From positions 1-59,447 of the forward strand of contig CAYORU010000022.1 in assembly GCA_964406445.1 (NCBI GenBank): a stretch of DNA of 59,447 nt. The letters are read 5' to 3'. The notes beneath the pieces are model-generated. The model was not told where the DNA came from, ran no database searches, and was given only the letters and a program-made list of their open reading frames with translations. The translations under genes and the position numbers were made by a program. Below are positions 32,695 to 40,230 of this stretch, piece after piece (position 1 is the stretch's first letter; each line of letters starts with the position of its first letter). Origin of the DNA: SG8-30 sp964406445 (GTDB lineage: Bacteria > Pseudomonadota > Gammaproteobacteria > Steroidobacterales > Steroidobacteraceae).

Positions 32695-34121
32695 GCCAGC
32701 ACGCCACGGCAGCGGAACCGATCACCCGCTCGACCTGCATCATCTATGGCCTGTCCGGCGTCGCGCTCGGCGCCGTGAACAGCGGCCTGAATTTCTTCCT
32801 GCTGCTGTACTACGACCAGGTGCTCGGCCTGAAGCCGGCGCTGGCCGGGCTCGCGCTCGCCATCGCGCTGCTCGTCGACGGCCTGACCGACCCGCTGGTC
32901 GGCATCCTCTCCGATCGCCTGCGGTCGCGCTTCGGGCGACGCCACCCCTTCCTGCTGGTCGCGGTCGTGCCGCTGGCGCTCGCCTATCTCGCGCTGTGGT
33001 TCCCGCCGTTCGACGCGAGCGAGCAGTGGCTGCTGTTCAGCTACCTGCTCTGCGTCACCGTGCTGCTGCGCGTGGCCCTGACGCTGTTCGACGTGCCCGG
33101 CAACGCGCTCGTCGCCGAGCTGACGCGCGACTACGAGAGCCGCACCCGGCTGTCGACCTACAAGGTGAGCTTCACCTGGATCACCACGAACCTGACCGGC
33201 ATCCTGATGTACGGCATCTGGCTGCGGGACGACGGGGCCGCCGGCAGCGGGCTGCTCAACGCCGAGGGCTTCCAGGCCGGCGCGGCCTGGTTCGCGCTGG
33301 CCGCCTTCGCCGCGGCGCTCGCCGTCCCGGTCGGCCTGCGCAAATGGATCCCGCACCTGCGCCGGACGGGCGACGTCGTCCACCCGCCGCTGCGGCTGGT
33401 GCTGCGCAATCTCGTCCAGACCTACTCGTCGCCGTCGATCCTGGTGCTGATCGCCTCGGCGATGTTCCTTGCCGCCGGCAGCGGCCTGACCAACGCCATC
33501 TGGGTGTATCTCTACAGCTACTACTGGCACTGCAGCAGCGAGCAGGTGAACCTGGTGCAGGTCACCTACCTGTGCGCTGCGATCCTCGCGCTGCTCGCGA
33601 CGCCGCGCCTCGCGCGTGGCCGCGACAAGCGCCGCCTCACCCTGCAGGTCGCCGGCCTGTTCTGGCTGGGAACCGCGACGCCCTATGCGCTGAACGCCGC
33701 CGGGCTGCTGCCCGACATGACGGGGCCCTGGAAGATGCCGGTGCTGATGACCCACGCGCTGGTCGACGGCGTGCTGTTCAACGCGCTGATGGCGCTGATG
33801 TTCTCGCTGCTCGCGGACGTCGTCGAGGAGAGCCTGCTGCGGACCGGCCGGCGCGAGGAAGGATTGATCCTCGCCAGCCAGACGCTCATCTCGAAGGCCT
33901 CGAGCGCGCTAGGCACCTGGTTCGCCGCGCTGGTGCTGACCGCCGTGCACTTCCCGAGCGGCCTGCCGCCAGGCGATGTCCCGGCGCCGGTGCTGTTCGA
34001 CCTGGCCGTCTGGTACGTGGCGCTGATGTGGACCGTAGGAGCGATCTCGGTGGCGTTCCTCACCCGCTACGGGATCACGCGCGCCGTGCACTACGAGAAC
34101 GTCCGGCGGCTGGAGGGCTGA
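32691..34121 (+). CDS. GPH-type major facilitator (glycoside/cation symporter-like) transporter
   Basis: A 476-residue protein with about 12 membrane helices. The GPH signature after helix 2 is clear: DGLTDPLVGILSDRLRSRFGRRHPFL, followed by DVPGNALVAELTRDYESRTRLSTYK. Such carriers move sugars or other small organics with Na+ or H+. The start GTG overlaps the stop of the large-subunit gene (GTGA), so the transporter is translationally coupled to the amide hydrolase and probably imports its substrate or exports a product. Confidence 0.9.
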   Translation: MSQHATAAEPITRSTCIIYGLSGVALGAVNSGLNFFLLLYYDQVLGLKPALAGLALAIALLVDGLTDPLVGILSDRLRSRFGRRHPFLLVAVVPLALAYLALWFPPFDASEQWLLFSYLLCVTVLLRVALTLFDVPGNALVAELTRDYESRTRLSTYKVSFTWITTNLTGILMYGIWLRDDGAAGSGLLNAEGFQAGAAWFALAAFAAALAVPVGLRKWIPHLRRTGDVVHPPLRLVLRNLVQTYSSPSILVLIASAMFLAAGSGLTNAIWVYLYSYYWHCSSEQVNLVQVTYLCAAILALLATPRLARGRDKRRLTLQVAGLFWLGTATPYALNAAGLLPDMTGPWKMPVLMTHALVDGVLFNALMALMFSLLADVVEESLLRTGRREEGLILASQTLISKASSALGTWFAALVLTAVHFPSGLPPGDVPAPVLFDLAVWYVALMWTVGAISVAFLTRYGITRAVHYENVRRLEG

Positions 34122-34138
34122 CCCGCCGCGCCCGTGCT

Positions 34139-34290
34139 TCACACCGACGAACGCCGCTCGTGCCAGGCAGCGGCCGACTCGTAGGTATGGCCGATGCACA
34201 GCAGCATCGGCTCGGAGAGGCGCCGGCCCATGAACTGCATTGCGTTGGGCAGGCCCTCCTCTTCGGAGAACCCGCGGCGTACCGTCAGCC
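34139..34290 (-). pseudogene. 3' fragment of a second amidase-signature gene
   Basis: The minus strand encodes GFSEEEGLPNAMQFMGRRLS followed by EPMLLCIGHTYESAAAWHERRSSV, matching the last about 50 residues of the amidase at 22554-24104. Nucleotide identity is about 88% by eye over about 150 bp and then stops. No catalytic region remains. Both copies have the same orientation, so they are direct repeats about 11.6 kb apart. Confidence 0.85.
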
Positions 34291-34364
34291 TGTGGCCGGG
34301 ATTCCGCCCCGGCCGGTCTCGGGTCATGATCCAGCACTACCACGCCTCAGCGAGACCCGGGACC

Positions 34365-35831
34365 ATGCGCGAACAGCCAACCCCACAGCCGAAGGCGACC
34401 TCGTCCGGCGCGCCGGACACGCTCTTGATCCTCGCAGCGGTGGCGCTGCTCATCGCGCTGGTGGTGGCCTTCGTCGCGCCCGGGCGCTTCACCGACGTGG
34501 TGCCGGCGGGTCCGGAGTCGAAGCAGGTCTCGGTGCGGCTGGCGAGCTTCGAGTCGGTGGGCGATGCAAAGGCCATCCCGCTCTTCGCCGAGGGCGGCGG
34601 GATCGGCGTGCTCAACCTGCCCTTCGAGGGGCTGGTCGCCGGCGACAAGTGGGGTGCGGCGGTCGGGCTCGTCGCCTTCCTGCTGGTGCTCGGCGGCAGC
34701 TTCGGCGTGATGATGAAGACCGGCGCGATCGACCGCACGATCGTGGCCTTCGTCGGCCGCTACGAGCGGCGCATGACGATCCTGGTGCCGGGGCTGTTCG
34801 TGATGTTCTCGCTGGGTGGCGCGGTGTTCGGCATGGGCGAGGAGACCATTCCGTTCATCCTGCTCTTGCTGCCGGTGTTCGCGCGCATCCGCCTCGACGC
34901 TTTCTGCGTGGTGCTCGTCACCTACGTCGCCACCCAGGTCGGCTTCGCGACCAGCTGGATGAACCCGTTCAACGTGATCGTCGCGCAGGGCGTGGCGGGC
35001 CTCGACCCGGTCTCGGGCGCGCCGCTGCGCGTGGCGATGTGGGCGGTCTTCACGCTGCTCGGCGCGGCGCTGACGCTGCGCTATGCGCTCACGCAACGGC
35101 GCGAGCGGCCGGCCGCGCCGATCGCCGCCGCCGCGGGCGCGGAGCTGGGTCCGGCGGGGCGCGCCGACTTCGCGGTGCTCCTCGTGCTCGTCGCGACCCT
35201 CGCCTGGGTGATCTGGGGCGTGACCACGCGCGGCTACTACCTGCCGGAGCTCGCCGCGCAGTTCTTCACGATGGGGGTTGCGACGGGCCTCGTCGCCTGG
35301 CTCGCCGACCGCAGGCAGATGCCGGCCAACCGGCTCGCCGAGGGCTTTCGCGAGGGCGCGGCGACCATGCTGCCGGTGGTGCTGATCGTGGCGCTGGCCA
35401 AGGGCCTGGTGCTGCTGCTCGGCGGCACCGACCCGGCGCAGCCGAGCGTGCTCAACACCCTGCTCTACCACCTCGCCCACGCACTCGAAGGCCTGCCGGC
35501 CACGCTCGCCGCGTGGCTGATGCTGGTCGTGCAGTCGGCGCTCAACTTCCTGGTGCCGTCGGGCTCGGGGCAGGCGGCGCTGACCATGCCGATCATGGCG
35601 CCGCTCGGCGACCTGCTCGGCGTCAGCCGGCAGGTGGCGGTGCTCGCTTTCCAGCTGGGCGATGGGCTCACCAACCTGATCATCCCGACCTCGGCGGTGC
35701 TGATGGGCGTCCTCGGCGCCGCGCGCCTCGACTGGCTGGTGTGGGCGCGCTTCTTCTGGAAGTGGATGCTCGGGCTGGTGGGCCTGGCGAGCGTGTTCGT
35801 GGTGATCGCGGTGTGGATCGGGTATGCCTGA
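34365..35831 (+). CDS. YfcC/DcuC-type transporter
   Basis: A 488-residue integral membrane protein of the YfcC family (C4-dicarboxylate/basic amino-acid type carrier). Visible features: first helix TLLILAAVALLIALVVAFVAPG, the MGEETIPFILLLLPVFARIR segment, and the highly conserved FLVPSGSGQAALTMPIMAPLGDLLGVSRQ and FQLGDGLTNLIIPTSAVLMG motifs of this superfamily. ATG at 34365 is chosen because it closely precedes the first helix; 34326 is an alternative. The substrate cannot be assigned. Confidence 0.85.
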   Translation: MREQPTPQPKATSSGAPDTLLILAAVALLIALVVAFVAPGRFTDVVPAGPESKQVSVRLASFESVGDAKAIPLFAEGGGIGVLNLPFEGLVAGDKWGAAVGLVAFLLVLGGSFGVMMKTGAIDRTIVAFVGRYERRMTILVPGLFVMFSLGGAVFGMGEETIPFILLLLPVFARIRLDAFCVVLVTYVATQVGFATSWMNPFNVIVAQGVAGLDPVSGAPLRVAMWAVFTLLGAALTLRYALTQRRERPAAPIAAAAGAELGPAGRADFAVLLVLVATLAWVIWGVTTRGYYLPELAAQFFTMGVATGLVAWLADRRQMPANRLAEGFREGAATMLPVVLIVALAKGLVLLLGGTDPAQPSVLNTLLYHLAHALEGLPATLAAWLMLVVQSALNFLVPSGSGQAALTMPIMAPLGDLLGVSRQVAVLAFQLGDGLTNLIIPTSAVLMGVLGAARLDWLVWARFFWKWMLGLVGLASVFVVIAVWIGYA

Positions 35832-35913
35832 AGCCGGGCGCGGCGGCCGGAGTCGACGGCCTCCGACTCCTGAAACCGTTTGCCGGATGGCGGCGGGCGT
35901 ATGATGGCCTCAC

Positions 35914-35931
35914 GGCCCGGAAAACCGGGCC
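35914..35931 (+). promoter_or_regulatory. 5'-leader hairpin with upstream -10 box for the SnoaL-cupin lipoprotein gene
   Basis: GGCCCGG-AAAA-CCGGGCC is a perfect 7-bp stem with a four-base loop. It lies 8 nt after a TATGAT box (35900-35905) and 31 nt before the ATG. There is no U-run, so it is more likely a leader or stability element than a terminator. Confidence 0.4.
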
Positions 35932-35962
35932 CCGCACGATCACGCCATCGAGAGGGGGAAAC

Positions 35963-36736
35963 ATGAGAATGCAGAAGTCTGCCGCGGCCCTGGCCGCGGC
36001 CGCCGCGATCATTACGCTTGCGGCCTGCCAGCAGGCCGGACCCACCGCCAAGGACATGGAAGCCGCGGCCGCCGTGAACGATGCCTGGGCCGGCCACTAC
36101 AACGCCGGCGACGCGGACGCGGTCGCCGCGCTGTACTGGGAAGACGCCGCGGTGCTCGAGCCGGGCGCAGCGGCCCGCGTCGGGCGCGAGGCGATCCGCG
36201 AGGCCATCGCCCAGGGCATCGAGGCCGCCAAGGGAGCAGGGCTCACGAACAACACCAGGAGCGGCCCGGTCCAGATCGCCGGGAACCTCGCGTGGCAGGA
36301 GGGCACGTTCACCATGACGGATGCTGCCGGTGCGACGGTCGATTCCGGCAAGTACCTCTCGCTGCTCGAGAAGCGCGACGGGACCTGGAAGCTGCTGCGC
36401 GACATGTGGAACTCCAACGGCGCGCCTGCCGCCGTCGCGGCCGGCCCGGACGCCGTCGCCGTCGATCCCGCGCACTACAAGGTCGAACTCGAGAACGACA
36501 AGCTGCGCGTGCTGCGCATTTCCTACGGGCCGAAGGAAAAATCGGTCATGCACCACCATCCGGCGGGCGTGGTCGTGTTCTTCGACGATCACCACGCGCG
36601 GTTCACGATGCCCGACGGCACGACCGAGGAGATGAAGGTCAAGGCGCGCACCGTGGCCGCGACGGAGGCGGGCATGCACACGCCCGAGAACCTCGCCAAC
36701 AAGCCGGCCGAGGCGATCCTGGTCGAGCTGAAGTAG
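35963..36736 (+). CDS. Lipoprotein with SnoaL-like domain fused to a cupin domain
   Basis: A 257-residue exported protein. The signal peptide ends in a lipobox (ITLAAC; Cys at about residue 22). Residues about 30-145 form a DUF4440/SnoaL-like NTF2 fold (VNDAWAGHYNAGDADAVAALYWEDAAVL ... GTWKLLRDMWNSNG). Residues about 160-257 form a small cupin-like domain (ENDKLRVLRISYGPKEKSVMHHHPAGVVVFF), with HHH positioned to bind metal. Both folds are common alone; the fusion on a lipoprotein is unusual. GGGGG lies 4 nt upstream of the ATG. Confidence 0.82.
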   Translation: MRMQKSAAALAAAAAIITLAACQQAGPTAKDMEAAAAVNDAWAGHYNAGDADAVAALYWEDAAVLEPGAAARVGREAIREAIAQGIEAAKGAGLTNNTRSGPVQIAGNLAWQEGTFTMTDAAGATVDSGKYLSLLEKRDGTWKLLRDMWNSNGAPAAVAAGPDAVAVDPAHYKVELENDKLRVLRISYGPKEKSVMHHHPAGVVVFFDDHHARFTMPDGTTEEMKVKARTVAATEAGMHTPENLANKPAEAILVELK

Positions 36737-36776
36737 GCGACCCGGACGGCCGGATCCATCCCATGGAGGCCACGAC

Positions 36777-37883
36777 ATGAATGCTTCCTTGCGCGGGCTC
36801 ACGGCCTGCGTCCTGCTGCCCGCGGCGTGGCTCGTCGCGATGCCGCCTTCCGAGGCCGAAGCCCCGGAGGCGGGTTGCGACGCCGCGGGCGACTATTCCT
36901 TCCTCTGCGGCATTCCCAACGCGGAAGACCTCGTGCACCTGCCGGGCACGCGGTGGATCATCGCCAGCAGCCTGGTGCCCGGAGGCCTGTACCTGATCGA
37001 TTCCAGGGCCAGGGCCTGGACGGCGCTGTATCCCGGCGACGCGCCGCGCGCGGTGCAGGACATGCAGACCTTCGGCGCCTGCCCGGGAAGTCCCGACCCG
37101 AACAGCTTCGTCACGCACGGCCTCGCGCTGCGGCCGCGCGAGAAGGATCGCTTCACGCTCTACGTGGTCGGCCACGGCGGACGCGAGGCGATCGAGGTCT
37201 TCGACGTCGACGCGAGCGGCGCGACGCCGCAGCTCACCTGGCAGGGCTGCGTGCTGACGCCCGAGGGCATGGAGGCGAACAGCGTCGCCGCGCTTGCCGA
37301 TGGCTCGCTGCTCGTCACCATCCCGCTCCTGACCGACGTGCCGATCAGCCATGCGCTGGCCGGACTCGACACTGGCGGCGTGTTCCGCTGGTCGCCGGGC
37401 GACGCCGCAATGGTGCCGGTACAGGGCACGCAACTGCCGTATGCCAATGGGATCGAGGTCTCGGCCGACGGCCGCGAGTTCTACGTCGCCTCCTCGGGGC
37501 AGTTCAACGTGACGGCCTTCTCGAACACCGACCCGGCCGAGGTCTTGCGCCGGACGGAGACCTTCGGGTTCATCCCCGACAACCTGCACATGGACGCCGA
37601 CGGCCGTCTCGTGACCGCGGGCCTCGACCTGCACGACACCGCCTGCGGCGAGGTGAAGCGCACGCTCGAGTTCACGCTCGAGGAGTTCGCCGCCTGCCCG
37701 CGGCCGTTCACGGTGCTCGCCGTCGACCCGCAAACCATGGCGACCGAGGTCGTCGCCACCGGGCCGGCGAATCCCAGGTTCAGCAACATCACCATGGCGG
37801 TCGAGGTGGACGGCGAGCTGTGGGTCGGCACGTTCGCGGGCGACCGGATCGCGTATCGGCCGCTTCGCGCCGCACAAGACTAG
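36777..37883 (+). CDS. Exported SMP-30-like beta-propeller protein
   Basis: A 368-residue protein with a signal peptide (about residues 1-28) and propeller blades resembling SMP-30/strictosidine synthase: GIPNAEDLVHLPGTRWIIAS, EGMEANSVAALADGSLLVT, PYANGIEVSADGREFYVASS and PDNLHMDADGRLVTAG. The conserved Glu near the first blade and the PYANGIEVS/PDNLHMD metal-side loops are retained, so a lactonase/esterase-like role is possible. Several Cys suggest disulfides. It follows the lipoprotein gene by 40 nt on the same strand. Confidence 0.78.
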   Translation: MNASLRGLTACVLLPAAWLVAMPPSEAEAPEAGCDAAGDYSFLCGIPNAEDLVHLPGTRWIIASSLVPGGLYLIDSRARAWTALYPGDAPRAVQDMQTFGACPGSPDPNSFVTHGLALRPREKDRFTLYVVGHGGREAIEVFDVDASGATPQLTWQGCVLTPEGMEANSVAALADGSLLVTIPLLTDVPISHALAGLDTGGVFRWSPGDAAMVPVQGTQLPYANGIEVSADGREFYVASSGQFNVTAFSNTDPAEVLRRTETFGFIPDNLHMDADGRLVTAGLDLHDTACGEVKRTLEFTLEEFAACPRPFTVLAVDPQTMATEVVATGPANPRFSNITMAVEVDGELWVGTFAGDRIAYRPLRAAQD

Positions 37884-37904
37884 GCCGCTGAAGACGGACC
37901 CCGC

Positions 37905-38528
37905 GTGAAGGCTTCATTCGGCCTGGCGCTGCCGGCCACCCTGCTGCTCACCCTGCTCTCGAGCCCCCTCGCCATGGCCCTCGAAGAACCCGCCTACGAA
38001 GTGATCGAGCAGGACGGCGCCTTCGAGCTGCGCGACTACGCTGCGTACCTCGTTGCCGAGACCGAGGTCGAGGCGGGCTTCGAGGACGCGGGCGACGCGG
38101 CCTTCCGGCGCCTGTTTCGCTACATCGGCGGCGACAACCGGGCGCAGGAGAAGATCGCCATGACGGCGCCCGTGACGCAGGTGAAGGGCGAGAAGATCGC
38201 GATGACCGTGCCGGTCACGCAGGTCGGCGACGGCGGCCGCTACCGGGTTGCCTTCATCGTGCCGTCGAAGTACACGGCCGAGACCGTGCCGGTGCCGACC
38301 GACCCGCGGGTCGCGATCCGGGCGGTGCCTGCGCAGCGTGTCGCCGCGTGGCGCTACTCGGGCCGCTGGACGCAGGAACGCTACGACGGGATGGAAGGCA
38401 GGCTGCGGGAGGCCATGGCCGCGCGCGGACTCGCCGCCGCCGGTCCGCCGGTGCTCGCGCGCTACAACCCGCCGATGCTGCCGTGGTTCCTCAGGCGCAA
38501 CGAGGTGCTGATCCCGGTCGGGAGGTGA
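37905..38528 (+). CDS. SOUL-family heme-binding protein, exported
   Basis: A 207-residue protein with a signal peptide ending AMALEEP and the SOUL domain: YEVIEQDGAFELRDYAAYLVAET ... FRRLFRYIGGDNRAQEKIAMTAPVTQ ... YRVAFIVPSKYTAETVPVPTDPRVAIRAVPAQRVAAWRYSGRWT ... ARYNPPMLPWFLRRNEVLIPV. SOUL proteins bind heme or tetrapyrroles. The segment KIAMTAPVTQVKGEKIAMTVPVTQV contains a short internal duplication. The start is GTG. The 3' end overlaps the convergent GNAT remnant by 38 nt. Confidence 0.9.
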   Translation: MKASFGLALPATLLLTLLSSPLAMALEEPAYEVIEQDGAFELRDYAAYLVAETEVEAGFEDAGDAAFRRLFRYIGGDNRAQEKIAMTAPVTQVKGEKIAMTVPVTQVGDGGRYRVAFIVPSKYTAETVPVPTDPRVAIRAVPAQRVAAWRYSGRWTQERYDGMEGRLREAMAARGLAAAGPPVLARYNPPMLPWFLRRNEVLIPVGR

Positions 38529-38923
38529 GGCCTGGTGCCCTCGCCTCCCAGTCGCGGCGCAGCAGGCCGAGGATCAGCGAGTCCTGCGTCCCGCCGCCGA
38601 CCCGCCAGCGCTCGCGCAACAGGCCCTCGCGCACGAAGCCGAGCCGCTCGATGATGCGGATCGAGGCTGCGTTGCGCGGGTCGACATCCGCCTCGAGCCG
38701 CGCGAGGTCGAGCGGGCCGAAGGCGTAGCCGATCAGCGCGCCCAGCGCCTCGCTCATGAGCCCGCGGCCCCAGCAGTCGCGGACGAGCGCATAGCCGATC
38801 TCGGCGCGTCGGTTGCGCGGATCGAGGCTGTACACGGTGCAGGTTCCGATGACCCGGTCGTCGTCGACCCGCGCCACGCCCCACTGGAACAGCGAGCGCT
38901 CGCGAAACGACTCGCGGATGTCG

Positions 38924-38929
38924 TCTAGA
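38924..38929. repeat. Target-site duplication, left copy
   Basis: TCTAGA here and at 39980-39985 flank the IS element exactly. The reading frame of the target gene is restored when the element and one copy are removed. Confidence 0.92.
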
Positions 38930-39878
38930 TGTGGAGTCTCAACAGGTTGTTCCTGTTGAGGCGCAGTCTGTGGACGGGGGGCTGTCCGGCGAGGCTCATG
39001 TGGGGTCTGTGCCAGTTGTAGCCGTGTAGCCAGGACGGCAGGGCATCGCGTCGCTGGTACGAGTGGTGATAGGCGCGAGCATACGCCCACTCCCGTAAGC
39101 AGGTCTGGATGAAGCGCTCGGCCTTGCCGTTGGTCCGCGGCGTATACGGTTTGGTGTAGTGGTGACGCAGGCCGAGCTGCGCGCAGGCGTTGGCGAAGTC
39201 GTGGCCGCGGTAGGCCTTGGCGTTGTCGGTATAGACGCCCCGGATCCGCACGCCGAGGCCGGCGTAGTAGGCCACGGCGGCGCGCAGGAAGGCCACGGTG
39301 CAGTCGGCGCCCTCGTCCGGCAGCAGCTGGGCGTAGGCCACCCGGGAGGCATCGTCGATTGCGATGTGCAGGTATTCCCAGCCGGCCCCGGGGCCGGTGC
39401 TGTGACCGCGGCGATCGCCGGTGATGCGATGGCCCACCTTGACGATCCGGCCCAGCTTTTTCACGTCCAGATGCAGCAACTCGCCCGGCTCGGCCCTCTC
39501 GTAGCGTCGATACACCGGCGCCGGCTCGAGCTTCGACAGGCGGTTCAGGCCGGCCGCCTTCGCGATCCGGGCCACCGTGGCCCGCGACAGGCCCAGTTGG
39601 GCGGCAATCGCTACCAGCGTCAGCCGCTGCCGCCGCAGCGCCACCACCGCTGTCCGCAACACCTCGTCGGTCGCACCCGGCGAGCGGTGCGGTCGCGAGC
39701 GGCGGTCGCGCAGACCGTCCACGCCCTGCTCGCGGAATCGCTTCAGCCACTTGTCCGCCGTCTTGGTCGAGACCCCGAGCTCGCGAGCGGCCTGGGCCTT
39801 TGGCCGGCCACTCCGGATCCGCTGAACCAGCAGGACTCGACAGGCAAATGTCAGCCGCGCATTCTGATGCACGTCCAT
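38925..39878 (-). CDS. IS481-family transposase
   Basis: A 317-residue DDE transposase. The N-terminal helix-turn-helix regions are KAQAARELGVSTKTADKWLKRF and LVAIAAQLGLSRATVARI. The catalytic core has Asp in ELLHLDVKKLGRI, Asp in GVYTDNAKAYRG and Glu in NGKAERFIQTCLREWAYA. ATG at 39878 is chosen for an AAGGAG site and because relatives begin with MDVHQNARLT. The stop codon TAG (38927-38925) lies outside the element, in the target-site duplication. Confidence 0.95.
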   Translation of the reverse strand: MDVHQNARLTFACRVLLVQRIRSGRPKAQAARELGVSTKTADKWLKRFREQGVDGLRDRRSRPHRSPGATDEVLRTAVVALRRQRLTLVAIAAQLGLSRATVARIAKAAGLNRLSKLEPAPVYRRYERAEPGELLHLDVKKLGRIVKVGHRITGDRRGHSTGPGAGWEYLHIAIDDASRVAYAQLLPDEGADCTVAFLRAAVAYYAGLGVRIRGVYTDNAKAYRGHDFANACAQLGLRHHYTKPYTPRTNGKAERFIQTCLREWAYARAYHHSYQRRDALPSWLHGYNWHRPHMSLAGQPPVHRLRLNRNNLLRLHI

Positions 39879-39979
39879 TCGGGACTCCTTCGATGCTTGA
39901 GGCCTGGTAACCACAAGCTTCACGGGAGACCCCCGAATGGACAACCCTTCACCCAGGAATAACGTCCTGAGACTTCACA
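38930..39979 (-). mobile_element. IS481-family insertion sequence, 1050 bp
   Basis: The element begins TGTGGAGTCTCA and ends TGAGACTTCACA, giving imperfect terminal inverted repeats of about 26 bp that continue to a TTCCTG motif on both sides. The TGT/ACA ends are typical of IS481. It is flanked by a direct repeat TCTAGA (38924-38929 and 39980-39985). It carries one transposase gene. The intact ends and perfect target duplication indicate a recent insertion. Confidence 0.93.
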
Positions 39980-39985
39980 TCTAGA
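39980..39985. repeat. Target-site duplication, right copy
   Basis: The second copy of TCTAGA, directly after the ACA end of the IS481-type element. Confidence 0.92.
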
Positions 39986-40230
39986 AGCGCCTGCGCCTCG
40001 GCCAGCTCGCGCATCGGCGTGCGGCTCCAGTAGCGCATGACCTCATCATCGGAGAACACGGCATAGAGCGCCGGCACGTCGCGATCCGCGAGCGGCCGCA
40101 GCCGCACGCGGCCAGCCGGGATCACCGGCAAGTCGTCGCCCTCGATCATGGCTGCGCGCACCCCTCCCCGGCCCGCCGGCGGCGCTATGCTAGCACCGCG
40201 TCAATCGCGCCCGGAGGAGGAGCCTTGAGC

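Larger units (their letters stand above)
38491..40149 (-). pseudogene. GNAT (RimJ/RimL-type) acetyltransferase gene interrupted by an IS element
   Basis: The N-terminal half (39986-40149; PAGRVRLRPLADRDVPALYAVFSDDEVMRYW ... EAQALLD) and the C-terminal half (38491-38923; DIRESFRERSLFQWGVARVDDDRVIGTCTVYSLDPRNRRAEIGYALVRDCWGRGLMSEAL) form one acetyltransferase. Removing bases 38930-39985 joins ALLD to DIRE in frame. The acetyl-CoA pyrophosphate loop is present (RDCWGRGL). The gene is inactivated by the insertion and would become intact on precise excision. Confidence 0.93.

Noticed and set aside
32672..35962. Long plus-strand open frame ahead of the SnoaL-cupin gene, overlapping the transporter genes
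   Set aside because: Arg/Pro/Ala-rich shadow of the MFS and YfcC genes caused by high GC; no domains seen before the lipoprotein signal peptide.
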